From contig JAQSYO010000003.1 of NCBI GenBank assembly GCA_029256105.1, forward strand, positions 124,001-188,000: DNA of 64,000 bases, in the 5' to 3' direction. Within the stretch, counting starts at the first letter, position 1, and each line of letters starts with the position of its first letter. Position numbers and translations under genes: made by a program. This document shows, in pieces, positions 1 to 10,044 of this stretch. The notes under the pieces were generated by a model. It made no database searches, was not told where the DNA came from, and was given only the letters and a program-made list of their open reading frames with translations. This DNA comes from Herbinix sp. GTDB taxonomy: Bacteria; Bacillota; Clostridia; Lachnospirales; Lachnospiraceae.

Positions 1-2
1 CC

Positions 3-131
3 CATATCTTAAAACTAAGATGGGAAAATAGGGGAGTTAGTACAACATTAGAAGCAAATCTAGAAAATTGTTGCTTTAAGATATCAGTAAGGGATAAAGA
101 GGTGGTAACGAAAATTTTTATCCAAGATTGA
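3..131 (+). CDS. C-terminal end of an unidentified protein (cut by window start)
   Basis: An open frame runs in from the left edge and stops with TGA at 129-131, giving the last 42 residues of a protein. The tail alternates hydrophobic and polar residues and ends in KIFIQD, which would suit a terminal beta-sandwich strand. I do not recognise the family from this fragment. Its neighbours are glycan-degradation genes, so a carbohydrate-active enzyme is possible, but that is only context. The frame is followed by a strong inverted repeat at 154-200, which fits the end of a gene. Confidence 0.45.
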   Translation, partial: HILKLRWENRGVSTTLEANLENCCFKISVRDKEVVTKIFIQD

Positions 132-153
132 AAAACTGTCTCTTGTTATGTTC

Positions 154-200
154 AAGTAAGTGGACTTAAGAGCTACCATTGAATTTAAGTCCACTTATTT
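154..200. terminator. Inverted repeat between convergent genes, probable terminator
   Basis: The arms AAGTAAGTGGACTTAA (154-169) and TTAAGTCCACTTATTT (185-200) pair over about 15 bp around a 15-nt loop. The element lies after the stop at 131 on the plus strand and about 105 nt past the stop of the minus-strand GH127 gene. It could end transcription from both sides. The T-rich stretches are short, so efficiency is uncertain. Confidence 0.55.
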
Positions 201-305
201 ACTATCTCCACGAGTATTTTCAATCCTACATTCTTCAATTTCAATCGATAGTTGTAGCCAATAGTTGTAGCTTTTCGAGATTGTCAAATGAAAGTACTAT
301 ACCAT

Positions 306-2264
306 CTACTCAGTTCTTATCCAAACTGACATCTCACCACAGGTTCTATTAGCCCAAGCATAATACGGTATCCAAGTCAATTCTTTTGCTGTAAAAGTAT
401 CCTCGGTATAAAAACGATATAAAGTGTTATCCTCCCAGCCGTTATTGTCTAATATCATTCCATTTGAACTTAATTTAACGATACCACCAAGCAAATCCTT
501 TTCATAATGACATGTAAATTGTGAGTCTTTTGGTAATCGGATTTGTTGCAGTTGGGCTCCGTTGTCTTCTTGCTCTAAGCAATAAACGATTGGACCGCGC
601 ATGACAGCAACTTTACCTATATTTGAGCGTACCCTAGGATTGGAGCTGATAACCTGTACGGGCATTTCAAAATGTAGTTTAATAAGATCTCCAGCCTCCC
701 ATTTGCCTTGTATATAGAGATAACCATCTTTAAGAATATTTTCATCTGGTACAATCGGTACGTCATTTTTCCAAACAGTATATTTTCTGCACCAACCTGG
801 AATTCGAAAAGCTAGACTACCTTCCATTGCTTCGACAGGCGACACTTCTACGGAGATGTCACCATCCCAAGGGTAATTAGAGGTCATGTTAATCGTTGTT
901 TCTATTCCATTTAGTTCGAGCTTACTTTCATTTCCTATATACAAGTGTAGGAACAACGTATCCTCATTTTTCGTATAGATATAATTAGAAAGAGAAGTAA
1001 CTGTGCGAGCTAAGTTTGGAGGGCAACAAGCGCAACCAAACCATTTTTGACGTTCCGGTTTTACATGCCTTCTTAATTGATCCTTTTCGCAGGCTTCTGG
1101 TAGTACTTCCAAGGGATTGACGTAAAAGAATTTAGTTCCGTCCAGAGATATACCACTTATGATTCCATTATATAATGCTTTTTCCATTACATCCGCATAT
1201 TCACTCTTTGGAGAGATTTGAAGCATTCTGTGTGCAAAGAATACCAAACCAATCGAAGCACAAGTTTCACCATAAACGGTATCATTGGGTAAATCATAAT
1301 CAAAGGTAAACGATTCACCATAGGACGAAGAGCCGATGCTACCAGTGATATACATACGCTTATGGACCATATTATCCCAAATTCTTTGGCAGGATTGATA
1401 CAACCCATCATCTCCTGTCTCACGAACAACATCGGCCATTCCGGAATATAGATATACTGCCCGGACTGCATGTCCTTCAGCCTTATCCTGCTCTCTAACC
1501 GGTAATCCGGCTTGGTAATATTGTAACTTAAAGTAGCTATCCTTCCAATGGGGATCCGTATTATTTGCCTTCGCTTCTTCATCAAAATAAAGCGGACTTT
1601 GGCCCCTTTGATCGATAAAATACTTTGCAAGCTTTCGATGCTTTTCCTCTTTTGTAATTTCGTACAATTTCATTAAGGCCATTTCGAGAACTTCATGTCC
1701 GGGATAGCCCTTTTTCTTTCCCTCTTCTGGACCAAATACCTGGTCAATATGGTCTACAAATCGGATTGTAGCATCTAGAAGCTTTCGCTTTCCGGTTGCA
1801 TGATAGTAGGCAACCGCAGCTTCAAGCATATGTCCGGCACAATACATCTCATGGTTATTCGTAACATTCGTCCATCGATCTTCCAGACCATTAATAATGT
1901 AATAGGTATCCAGATAACCATCTTCCTGCTGCGCACTTACAATCAAATCAATAGCTTCATCCACGGTTTGCTCTAATGTACTCTCTGGATACCATACAAG
2001 GGAGAAAGCGGCTGCTTCAATCCATTTAGCTAGATCGCTGTCTTGGAAAACGAACCCTTCAAATTTACCTTCCTTTAATCCCGCAGCAATCTTAAAGTTA
2101 TTAATGCAATGGCTAGGCTCCGCACCAGGAACGCGGTCATTGAGTGCCTCCCATTGGTAAGGAATTATCTTTGTTCGAGCCAATTCCCTATAACAACTCC
2201 AAAAAGTATCCTTGATGGATATCTGATTCATGGGAACCGTTTTTGTATATTTTTCTTCGTTCAT
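306..2264 (-). CDS. GH127 beta-L-arabinofuranosidase (DUF1680 family)
   Basis: Predicted retaining enzyme that removes terminal beta-L-arabinofuranosyl units, as HypBA1 does on plant hydroxyproline-rich glycoprotein arabinans. The 652 residues match the usual GH127 length (about 650). Visible hallmarks are GES with Glu317, GETCAS with Glu333 and Cys335, and the CACCPPN block with Cys411, Cys413 and Cys414. In the family these supply the zinc site and the unusual cysteine nucleophile. There is no signal peptide, so it should act on imported oligosaccharides in the cytoplasm. It is divergent from an AraC regulator that starts at 2405, the likely controller. A second DUF1680-fold enzyme sits at 10350. 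The family is clear; the exact linkage specificity is inferred. Confidence 0.88.
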   Translation of the reverse strand: MNEEKYTKTVPMNQISIKDTFWSCYRELARTKIIPYQWEALNDRVPGAEPSHCINNFKIAAGLKEGKFEGFVFQDSDLAKWIEAAAFSLVWYPESTLEQTVDEAIDLIVSAQQEDGYLDTYYIINGLEDRWTNVTNNHEMYCAGHMLEAAVAYYHATGKRKLLDATIRFVDHIDQVFGPEEGKKKGYPGHEVLEMALMKLYEITKEEKHRKLAKYFIDQRGQSPLYFDEEAKANNTDPHWKDSYFKLQYYQAGLPVREQDKAEGHAVRAVYLYSGMADVVRETGDDGLYQSCQRIWDNMVHKRMYITGSIGSSSYGESFTFDYDLPNDTVYGETCASIGLVFFAHRMLQISPKSEYADVMEKALYNGIISGISLDGTKFFYVNPLEVLPEACEKDQLRRHVKPERQKWFGCACCPPNLARTVTSLSNYIYTKNEDTLFLHLYIGNESKLELNGIETTINMTSNYPWDGDISVEVSPVEAMEGSLAFRIPGWCRKYTVWKNDVPIVPDENILKDGYLYIQGKWEAGDLIKLHFEMPVQVISSNPRVRSNIGKVAVMRGPIVYCLEQEDNGAQLQQIRLPKDSQFTCHYEKDLLGGIVKLSSNGMILDNNGWEDNTLYRFYTEDTFTAKELTWIPYYAWANRTCGEMSVWIRTE

Positions 2265-2404
2265 AATGAAACCTCCTACATAGTTATAAGTGTTTAAATC
2301 ATATAGACAATGAAAGACATTTGTTTTACAATATGTTTATATGATAATAATGTTAAAGGAATTATACAACTATTAATTCAATATAAAAGGTGGTTAAAAC
2401 ATAT

Positions 2405-3289
2405 ATGAGATATTATATAGCTGACGCTTCTTTTCCACTCGAATATATCTCCAGTGGAAATCTCCTGAGTAAACAAGACTTTCTTCATCCCAAACGTATT
2501 CTGGATACCTGTGTTTTGATATTGGTGAAAGAAGGGATATTATTCATTACCCAAGCGGGAGTAAATTATGAGGTACATCCAAATCAATACATATTTTTAT
2601 ATGCCAATGAAGAGCATTATGGGTTTTCGCAATCTCCAGGTAAATTATCCTATCTCTGGGCTCATTTTGCATTGCCTGAAAAGGCGATGATGTTACAGAA
2701 GGAACAATTGCTATTCAAAGATATTGGCTCAGGGGAATTAATGGAGGGTATTCCTAAGGACATTTACATTATGCCTGAACATGGGGACATATCGCTTGTC
2801 AGAAAAGTTCCTCTCTTATTTAATCAACTACTAGATTTAGCAAAACATGATCAGATTTACTCCAAATATATAACAAACTATGCGGTCAGCTTATTGGTCA
2901 TGGAAATTTCCCAGGAATTCTATGATAAGTATAATAAAGATAATCAAAATCTCCCAACTGGTGTTTCTAAAATAATGGAATGGATTCGTTCAAACTATTT
3001 TCTACCACTTACAGTAGCATCGATTGCGAATGAATTTGGATATAACCCGGATTATTTATCTACCTTATTTAAAAAATCTACCAATAATACTTTGATCAAT
3101 TATATTAATAAAACACGGGTAGATACAGCCAAATCGTTAATTGTTACCTATGATATTTCAGTAAAAGAAGCTGCCTATTCCTGTGGCTTCACGGATGAAA
3201 AATATTTTATGAAAACCTTTAAAAAATTTGAGAATATGACTCCTTCTCAATATAAAAAAGCATTTATTCACAAGACGATAAATAACTAA
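2405..3289 (+). CDS. AraC-family transcriptional regulator
   Basis: A 294-residue AraC/XylS-type regulator. The N-terminal two thirds look like a cupin-type sugar-sensing domain. The last 100 residues carry two helix-turn-helix units, one at LTVASIANEFGYNPDYLSTLF and one at ISVKEAAYSCGFTDEKYF, followed by the family signature MTPSQYKK. A GTG at 2390 is also possible, but it lies within the AAAGGTGG ribosome site, so the ATG at 2405 is preferred. The gene is divergent from GH127 and immediately upstream of the two-component system. It probably activates one or both transcription units when arabinosides are present; the ligand is not shown by sequence. Confidence 0.88.
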   Translation: MRYYIADASFPLEYISSGNLLSKQDFLHPKRILDTCVLILVKEGILFITQAGVNYEVHPNQYIFLYANEEHYGFSQSPGKLSYLWAHFALPEKAMMLQKEQLLFKDIGSGELMEGIPKDIYIMPEHGDISLVRKVPLLFNQLLDLAKHDQIYSKYITNYAVSLLVMEISQEFYDKYNKDNQNLPTGVSKIMEWIRSNYFLPLTVASIANEFGYNPDYLSTLFKKSTNNTLINYINKTRVDTAKSLIVTYDISVKEAAYSCGFTDEKYFMKTFKKFENMTPSQYKKAFIHKTINN

Positions 3290-3346
3290 ATTAAAAAGCG
3301 TAATTTAACGTCGGGAATCAAAGATAAACGGGGGGAATATATAAAA

Positions 3347-5158
3347 ATGGGAAAGAAGCTGGTAAGTAAAAAAAGTTTTAAGTATCGCCTGATTGTCTAC
3401 TTTTGCTGGATTTCAATCATTCCTATTATTGTGATGATTATCGTTTCCTATTACAATATAGCAACCATGGTACAAAGCAATGTAGATGAACTGACTGATA
3501 TTAATCTTGCGCAGACGGATAAAAATATTACTACAGTATTGTCCTCGTATGAAGATTTGCTATATCAGATGTATACCGATGATGATATGGTTGCATTAGT
3601 GGATAAGATTAACGCAGGTGACAATATTGAAGTAAGTAGGAACCAATTAAGAAGAACACTGAGAGGACTTGCCAGTGTAAAGCCATACATTCAATGTATT
3701 ACCATTATTACGGACAATGGGAGTATGGTATTTTATGATAAATTAGCAACTTCGACAACGAATATCGAATGGATCAACAATTATGGTATGGCATCGAACG
3801 AATTGTATGAACAGATTGCTTCTACAAATCAGACGGACATCCTATCGACCAAATATGCAGCCGATTTTTCTGCACAGCCTTATTATTTATTTCATATGAC
3901 GCATCGAATGATAGACTATAAAAATATTAACAAGAAAAATGGCGTTGTTATTTTAAGCATTGATGAGAGAATGCTTAATGAAATCTGTAATCCTGAGACT
4001 GTGGATGGGGAAAATGAAAAACGAAGCAATCTAAATATTATCGTAGACGATTTGGGAGCAGTTATTTCCTTTATCAATTCTGATGAAATTGGTAGGAATG
4101 TGATAAGTATCGCTTCAACACAAAACAAACAGGAAGATGCTTATATACAGATGGCAAAGGACAGCGGTTTGCTAACAGGTGAATATCTCAAAGTATATAG
4201 TACCTATGATGAAGAGCTCAAATGGCATTTTATAAATGTGTCGGATCAAAGCAGAATTATTGATCAAATGATGAATCAGCAGAAGGGAGCAATCCTATTA
4301 ATTGTTATTTCAGTATTTGCACTGATTATCATCATTATTTTCATCACGAATCATATGACAGGATCGATTGGACAGATTGTAAGGGCTATGAAGGTAGCCG
4401 AAAAAGGAGAACTGTCGGTACGAGTACAAATTGATGAAAAAATGCCAATTGAAATCGAAATCATAGCAGATCAGTTTAATCATATGGTGACAAAGTTAAA
4501 TGACTCAATAGAAAAAGAGAAGACAGCAACAGTAAAACAGAAGAATGCCGAAATCTCGGCCTTGGAAGCACAAATCAATCCTCATTTTTTATATAATACA
4601 CTAGATACCATTAACTGGATGGCAATTGATAAGGATCAATATGAAATCAGTAATGCCATCAATTCGTTAGCAAAGATTTTGCGATATGGAGTAGACAAAA
4701 GCAATAGTATCGTTGAAATAAAACAGGAAGTTGAGTGGTTGAGACAATATGTATTTTTACAGCAAACAAGGTTAAAAAACACTTTTGAATGTTTCATTCA
4801 TGTGGATCCCAATGCACTAACCTTTCATATTCACAAACTGCTGTTGCAACCCTTTGTAGAAAATGCTATTTTACACGGGTTTGATGGAGTGAATGAAAAA
4901 CATGAATTGGAGATTACTATAGGGGAAGAAGCCGAGACAATTAATATAAGAATATCTGATAATGGGAAAGGTATGACGGAGCAGATGCTCCAACAAATTA
5001 ATCAGGGCTCATTTGAAAGTAAGGAAGAAAGAAATCATATAGGAATAAGTAATGCGATTGGAAGATTTCATATGTATTATGGGACTCAAGCAAAAGTAAA
5101 AATCGAAAGTAAATTAGGAGAAGGTACTAACATTTATTTGGAAATTCCCAAACTATAA
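3347..5158 (+). CDS. YesM/LytS-type sensor histidine kinase
   Basis: A 603-residue membrane sensor kinase. A first transmembrane segment (about residues 13-35) is followed by a roughly 270-residue extracellular Cache-like domain. The second transmembrane segment (about 310-333) leads into a HAMP linker, then the His_kinase domain with the phosphoacceptor His413 in NPHFLYNTL, and a C-terminal ATPase domain with the N box QPFVENAILHG and DNGKGM. This is the architecture of kinases paired with AraC-type response regulators that control sugar importers in Firmicutes. The partner regulator starts 22 nt downstream and the importer follows. The sensed signal is probably a sugar or the sugar-loaded binding protein, which is inference. 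Confidence 0.92.
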   Translation: MGKKLVSKKSFKYRLIVYFCWISIIPIIVMIIVSYYNIATMVQSNVDELTDINLAQTDKNITTVLSSYEDLLYQMYTDDDMVALVDKINAGDNIEVSRNQLRRTLRGLASVKPYIQCITIITDNGSMVFYDKLATSTTNIEWINNYGMASNELYEQIASTNQTDILSTKYAADFSAQPYYLFHMTHRMIDYKNINKKNGVVILSIDERMLNEICNPETVDGENEKRSNLNIIVDDLGAVISFINSDEIGRNVISIASTQNKQEDAYIQMAKDSGLLTGEYLKVYSTYDEELKWHFINVSDQSRIIDQMMNQQKGAILLIVISVFALIIIIIFITNHMTGSIGQIVRAMKVAEKGELSVRVQIDEKMPIEIEIIADQFNHMVTKLNDSIEKEKTATVKQKNAEISALEAQINPHFLYNTLDTINWMAIDKDQYEISNAINSLAKILRYGVDKSNSIVEIKQEVEWLRQYVFLQQTRLKNTFECFIHVDPNALTFHIHKLLLQPFVENAILHGFDGVNEKHELEITIGEEAETINIRISDNGKGMTEQMLQQINQGSFESKEERNHIGISNAIGRFHMYYGTQAKVKIESKLGEGTNIYLEIPKL

Positions 5159-5180
5159 AATGTGTTAAGGGTGAGTGCAG

Positions 5181-6725
5181 ATGAAAATAGTAATTGTAGA
5201 AGATGAGATAAGGATTCGGGAAGGCATTATCAATCTAATTAAAAAGATAAAAGAAGAATATGAAGTAGTGGGTGAAGCAGAAAATGGGGTAGAGGGATTA
5301 CGATTGGTGAAGGAAACAAAACCCGACTTAATCATAACTGATATCAAAATGCTTGATATGGATGGACTTGAGATGCTTAGAATATTAAAAGAAGAGAAAT
5401 TCTCAATAAAAGCGATTGTTCTGAGTGCATATTCAGAATTCTCTTATGCGCAACAAGCCATTAAGCTCGGCATCAGCGAATATCTGCTAAAACCTATTGC
5501 AGTTGGTGAATTGACACAATCTTTGAAAAATATTGAAATACAACTTGAGCAAGAGCGAAGCCAACAAGGAAAGCACCTTGAAGTATTGCAAACACTTGAT
5601 AATGTGTTTTATGGCATATTACTTGGTGGTATCACCGTGGATAAAGAACTAACTCAGTTTTTAGAAAGAACTTATCAATTGGATGATAGCAGCAACTTTA
5701 TTATGCTACCGATTTTTCTAGGGGATTATTATGAACAGAATCATAAAAAAATGAGTAGAGTATTGCATTCTGTTTTGCGAGAGCAAGATAATCAAGAATA
5801 TCGATTACTAGAGATACCACAAAATAAGATATTATTACTTGTTATTTTTTCTTATAGGGATGAGCATGCTTTAAAGCGATGGTTTCAAAACAACGTGTTA
5901 CTTCAATTGAAGAATGAAAAGTCGTACCAAGCGTGTTTTGGATGGAGCAGTTTTCAAGGGATTTCAATGATGAAAAATAGGCTTAATATACTCCTTAAGC
6001 ACATGGACTGGAGCATTACCTTGGGAGATGATGTAATCATTTCATATCCCCAAGTGACTCAAATACAGACCAAATTGTTATCTTATCCGATTGATATCGA
6101 AAATCAGATGAGAGTTGCACTGTGTGCATTAGATAGAAAAAGAATTGAGAAAATCATTCATAATTTTTGCTTCTCGTTTAAAGATGGAAATTTGTATTCA
6201 CCAAAGGAGATAAAAGAATCTTATGTACGTTTTTTATGGTCAATGATTAATGTGGTAAAAGAAATTAATTTTACCCAATACAAAAGTTTTGAACAACAGA
6301 TATTCTTGGAAAGAATTATGTCTGCAATGACATACATAGAATTAGAACATACCTTGAAGGAGTTCGTAACGCTACTTTCGAAGGATATGACAGAAGAGAA
6401 ATTAAATGGTCTTACCATTCAAAGGGCAAAGAGCTTGGTCCACGAATTTTATAATCAGGGAATTACATTAGATGAGATTGCACTTAAATTGAACATTACA
6501 CCAGAGTATCTTGGTACCCAATTTCATAAAGAAGTAGGTGTTAATTTTGGAACCTATATTAAGAATTTTCGAATTAAAAAAGCAAAGGAAATGTTAATTG
6601 GTACACATCTGAAGCTGTATGAAATAGCAGAAAAGGTAGGATACAGTGATTCTAAATATTTTAGTCAAGTTTTTAAAGAATGTACGGGACAATTGCCAAC
6701 TGAATATAGAATGATGAATCATTAA
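5181..6725 (+). CDS. YesN-type response regulator with AraC DNA-binding domain
   Basis: A 514-residue response regulator. The receiver domain (about 1-120) shows the acidic pair in VEDE, phospho-acceptor Asp54 in IITDIKM and the conserved lysine in LLKP. A long middle region of unknown role follows, then a C-terminal AraC-type double helix-turn-helix (about the last 100 residues) ending in GQLPTEYRMM. The ATG at 5181 is chosen over an upstream GTG at 5175 because AAGGGTGAG sits at the right distance before it. It forms an operon with the sensor kinase and should activate the binding-protein gene that starts 140 nt downstream. Confidence 0.92.
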   Translation: MKIVIVEDEIRIREGIINLIKKIKEEYEVVGEAENGVEGLRLVKETKPDLIITDIKMLDMDGLEMLRILKEEKFSIKAIVLSAYSEFSYAQQAIKLGISEYLLKPIAVGELTQSLKNIEIQLEQERSQQGKHLEVLQTLDNVFYGILLGGITVDKELTQFLERTYQLDDSSNFIMLPIFLGDYYEQNHKKMSRVLHSVLREQDNQEYRLLEIPQNKILLLVIFSYRDEHALKRWFQNNVLLQLKNEKSYQACFGWSSFQGISMMKNRLNILLKHMDWSITLGDDVIISYPQVTQIQTKLLSYPIDIENQMRVALCALDRKRIEKIIHNFCFSFKDGNLYSPKEIKESYVRFLWSMINVVKEINFTQYKSFEQQIFLERIMSAMTYIELEHTLKEFVTLLSKDMTEEKLNGLTIQRAKSLVHEFYNQGITLDEIALKLNITPEYLGTQFHKEVGVNFGTYIKNFRIKKAKEMLIGTHLKLYEIAEKVGYSDSKYFSQVFKECTGQLPTEYRMMNH

Positions 6726-6865
6726 AATATTGACCTTAGCTTTACCATCCTTTTATAGTTTTTTTGAGTTTTTATAAATGAAAGCGTGTAATATAATAAA
6801 TTCAGCATTAAAGAAGATTATCTACTTACACAGAAAGTCGTGTAAGAAAAAAAGGAGGAAGAGCA

Positions 6866-8158
6866 ATGAAGAAGTTTATTTCTATTTTATTAACGTTTGT
6901 TCTTGTAGCTACGATGTTGGTTGGATGCGGGGGGAAACCATCTACCAATGACACAACAGCAAAAAATACCGTGACAAAAGCTGCCGATACAAAAGACGCT
7001 GCGACCGAAGATGCAGCAGCCGAAACAGTAGCTACAGAGAAAAAAGATATAGTTCTGTGGTATTATTGGGAAAATGAAAACCATCAAAAATTGTTAGATG
7101 GAATTATTCAAGACTTCAACGGTTCTCAAGAAGCTGTATCAGTGTCAGCAAAATATGTCCCTTTTGCAGATTTTAAAAAACAATTGTCAATCGGTGCATC
7201 CGCATCAGAACTACCCGATATTGTTATAATTGATAATCCGGATCACGCAGCTTATGCAGAAATGGGAATATTTGCAGATATCACTGGCAAAGTTGATGTC
7301 AGCCAATATTATGACGGTCCGATTGCTTCCTGTACCCTGGATGGCAAACTGTATGGAGTTCCTTTTGGAAGCAACTGCCTAGCACTTTTTTATAATGAGG
7401 ATATGTTAGCAGCAGCCGGATGTGAAGTTCCGACTACTTGGGAGGAGTTGGCAACCGTAGCAAAAGCGACAACAAAAGGTAATGTAAGTGGTTTCGCTTT
7501 TTCCGCACTTCAAAATGAAGAAGGAACCTTTAACTTCCTGCCTTGGATGAATGCAGCAGGAACAACGGCCTATGAAATTAATAATGAAGCAGGTATTAAA
7601 TCACTTAAATTTATTGGCGATATGGTAAAAGACGGGGCTATGATTAAAGAAGCAATTAACTGGACCCAGGGCGATACCATGAACCAGTTTATATCAGGAA
7701 ATCTTGCTATGATGATCAATGGAACTTGGCAAGTACCTACAATGCGTGAACAGGTACCGGATCTTAACTGGAATGTAGCAATGATTCCTACCGGTGCAAA
7801 AGATGCATCAGGACTTGGCGGAGAAAACTTTGCTATCATAGATAATGATAAGGTAGATGCATCCTTAGCATTTATTACATATGCAACTAGTGCAGAAAAA
7901 GTTAAGAGCTATATTGATGGATTTGGATATATTGCTTCCCGTAAAGATGTTGCTGAAACTCAATATCAGGGTGATGAAGTTATGCAGCTTTTCATAAAAG
8001 AACTTCAGTATGCAGTAGCCAGAGGGCCTCATGCAAGTTGGCCGGAAATCTCTGATGCAATTTCTTTAGCTTTTAATGAAGTAATCACCGAAACAAGTAC
8101 ACCAGAAGACGCTGCAGCCAAAGCTCAGGCAACAATTGACGCCGTTCTGGCACAATAA
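6866..8158 (+). CDS. ABC sugar importer, substrate-binding lipoprotein (family 1)
   Basis: A 430-residue extracellular solute-binding protein. A type II signal peptide ends in the lipobox LVGC with lipid-modified Cys21, followed by a low-complexity Thr/Ala/Lys linker to about residue 55. The mature part has the MalE-like family 1 pattern, including an INGTW segment typical of oligosaccharide binders. It captures sugar for the permeases at 8294 and 9196. Its leader carries a small inverted repeat (CTTACAC at 6825 with GTGTAAG at 6840). The preceding YesM/YesN pair is the likely regulator. The ligand may be an arabino-oligosaccharide, judged only from the neighbouring GH127 and DUF1680 enzymes. 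Confidence 0.9.
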   Translation: MKKFISILLTFVLVATMLVGCGGKPSTNDTTAKNTVTKAADTKDAATEDAAAETVATEKKDIVLWYYWENENHQKLLDGIIQDFNGSQEAVSVSAKYVPFADFKKQLSIGASASELPDIVIIDNPDHAAYAEMGIFADITGKVDVSQYYDGPIASCTLDGKLYGVPFGSNCLALFYNEDMLAAAGCEVPTTWEELATVAKATTKGNVSGFAFSALQNEEGTFNFLPWMNAAGTTAYEINNEAGIKSLKFIGDMVKDGAMIKEAINWTQGDTMNQFISGNLAMMINGTWQVPTMREQVPDLNWNVAMIPTGAKDASGLGGENFAIIDNDKVDASLAFITYATSAEKVKSYIDGFGYIASRKDVAETQYQGDEVMQLFIKELQYAVARGPHASWPEISDAISLAFNEVITETSTPEDAAAKAQATIDAVLAQ

Positions 8159-8208
8159 AGAATGGTGATATTTAAAAACAAATAAAAATAAGTATAGAAA
8201 AATGGGTG

Positions 8209-8234
8209 GGAGTACACGATTTTTCGTGCACTCC
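8209..8234 (+). promoter_or_regulatory. Hairpin between binding-protein and permease genes
   Basis: GGAGTACACGA (8209-8219) pairs with TCGTGCACTCC (8224-8234) around a TTTT loop, with one mismatch. No T-run follows. In importer operons such a hairpin often protects the binding-protein mRNA or partly ends transcription, so that more binding protein than permease is made. That role is inferred here. Confidence 0.55.
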
Positions 8235-8293
8235 TATCTATTATCCAGACATACGATATACTTCATGCTTTTCATATTTCAGGAGGTGGTTTT

Positions 8294-9196
8294 GTGAAGC
8301 GGATTAAAAGATATTTTAAGTATGACAATGTTGGTTTTTTGTATGTCCTTCCCGCTATGATTTATATGATGATATTTGTTGGTTATCCTATCATCAGTAA
8401 CTTTATATTAAGCTTTCAAAATGTTACAGTTAAAACTTTAAATGATGCAGTAAAGCCCTTTGTTATGTTCGATAATTATGTGAAATTATTTCAAGATTCA
8501 GTACTTCAAAAATCAGTAGTAAACACACTTTTATTTACGGTTATGTCTTTGGTTTTCCAATTCGTTTTTGGCTTTGCATTAGCACTGTTTTTTAATAAAA
8601 AATTCTCGATTTCGAAGCCAATCAGAGGGTTACTCATGATCCCGTGGATGATTCCGATGACCATAACTGCTCTTATGTTTAAATTTATGTTTAGTTCAAA
8701 TGTGGGAATTATTAATCAGGCCTTACAAACGCTTCATTTGATTGCTTCACCGATTGACTGGCTTATATCACCTAATTCGGCTATGTTTGCTCTGATTTTC
8801 ACCAATATATGGGTTGGTATTCCGTTTAATATGATATTACTTTCCTCCGGACTTACGCTGATACCGACGGAATTATATGAAAGTGCTTCCATTGATGGGG
8901 CGGGTAAAGTACAGACTTTTTTAAAAATAACATTACCTTTAATAAAGCCAACCATACAATCTGTACTAATCCTTGGATTTATCTATACATTTAAGGTGTT
9001 TGATTTAGTATATGTTATGACAAACGGAGGACCGGTTAATTCCACTCATTTATTGTCTACCTACTCCTATAAATTATCCTTTAGTCTGTTTAAATATAGT
9101 CAAGGAGCTACCGTAGCCAATATACTATTTATCATCTTGTTCTTTGTAAGTTTGATTTATTTGAAATTTGTATATCATGATGAGGAGGATGCTTAA
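8294..9196 (+). CDS. ABC sugar importer permease, MalF-type
   Basis: A 300-residue inner-membrane permease with about six transmembrane helices, the first at residues 13-35. The cytoplasmic coupling loop ELYESASIDGAGKVQTFLKI matches the EAA motif of binding-protein-dependent permeases, which docks with the ATPase. It starts with GTG behind a perfect AGGAGGTGG. Its stop codon overlaps the ATG of the second permease by one base (TAATG), showing translational coupling. With the lipoprotein at 6866 and the permease at 9196 it forms a family 1 carbohydrate importer. No ATPase gene is nearby, so a shared MsmX-like ATPase is likely. Confidence 0.92.
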   Translation: MKRIKRYFKYDNVGFLYVLPAMIYMMIFVGYPIISNFILSFQNVTVKTLNDAVKPFVMFDNYVKLFQDSVLQKSVVNTLLFTVMSLVFQFVFGFALALFFNKKFSISKPIRGLLMIPWMIPMTITALMFKFMFSSNVGIINQALQTLHLIASPIDWLISPNSAMFALIFTNIWVGIPFNMILLSSGLTLIPTELYESASIDGAGKVQTFLKITLPLIKPTIQSVLILGFIYTFKVFDLVYVMTNGGPVNSTHLLSTYSYKLSFSLFKYSQGATVANILFIILFFVSLIYLKFVYHDEEDA

Positions 9197-10044
9197 TGAA
9201 TTCAGAACAAAAATTACACGGTAAACTAAATGTAATCTTATGCATCTTAGCGCTGATTTTAACGTTGGTATTATTATTTCCTCTGTTTTGGATTTTTGTA
9301 ACATCAATAAAGACGGAACAGGAAATATTTCAATTTCCACCGACTTTGTTTCCGAATAAGATGAATTTTACATCTTATGCAGCACAGCTTGAAAATGGTG
9401 ACTTTAACATGTTTCGGTCATTTGCTAACAGTATGTTTATTTCTTTAAGCTGCATGCTGATTGCGGTAGTACTTTCGGTCCCTGCCTCCTATGGACTGGC
9501 AAGATATCGGTTTAAAGGGAAAAAGATATGTACCTTAGGCTTTTTAGTAACACAGATGCTTCCTGTTTCCGTTATATTAACCCCTATGTTTATGATGTTT
9601 CGGAATATGCACTTAATAAACCATCCATTAACTGCAATATTAGCGGATGCAACGATTGGAATCCCATTTTCGATTTTAATCTTAAAGAATTATTTTGCTT
9701 CCATACCAAAAGATCTGGAAGAGGCTTCTTATATTGATGGCTGTAACCGTTTTACGGCATTTATCAGAATATTGATACCAATTGCTTTTCCAGGAGTTAT
9801 TGTGTGCGCAATCTTCTCATTTCTATATGCTTGGGGTGATTTAACCTATGGAATGACTTTTATACAAGACCAAGTAAATCGGCCAATCACAGCTGGAATA
9901 TTCAATTTCATGGGACAGTATGGAACGAAATGGAGCTATTTAACAGCATTTGCTGTGGTGACCATTATACCAGTAGCGATTATTTTCATTTTTATGCAGA
10001 AATATATCATTAGCGGATTAACAAGTGGAGCCGTGAAAGGATAA
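9196..10044 (+). CDS. ABC sugar importer permease, MalG-type
   Basis: A 282-residue permease with six predicted membrane helices. The EAA loop is present as DLEEASYIDGCNRFTAFIRI, and the C-terminus SGLTSGAVKG is typical of the MalG subgroup. It pairs with the permease at 8294 to form the membrane channel of the importer. The gene overlaps its upstream partner by one base. It is the last gene of the operon before a 305-bp gap. Substrate is unknown; neighbours suggest beta-arabinofuranosides. Confidence 0.92.
   Translation: MNSEQKLHGKLNVILCILALILTLVLLFPLFWIFVTSIKTEQEIFQFPPTLFPNKMNFTSYAAQLENGDFNMFRSFANSMFISLSCMLIAVVLSVPASYGLARYRFKGKKICTLGFLVTQMLPVSVILTPMFMMFRNMHLINHPLTAILADATIGIPFSILILKNYFASIPKDLEEASYIDGCNRFTAFIRILIPIAFPGVIVCAIFSFLYAWGDLTYGMTFIQDQVNRPITAGIFNFMGQYGTKWSYLTAFAVVTIIPVAIIFIFMQKYIISGLTSGAVKG

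Noticed and set aside
6779-6795. CcpA cre-like sequence before the first binding-protein gene
   Set aside because: Only the left half (TGAAAGCG) fits; the right half lacks the required CA and symmetry.
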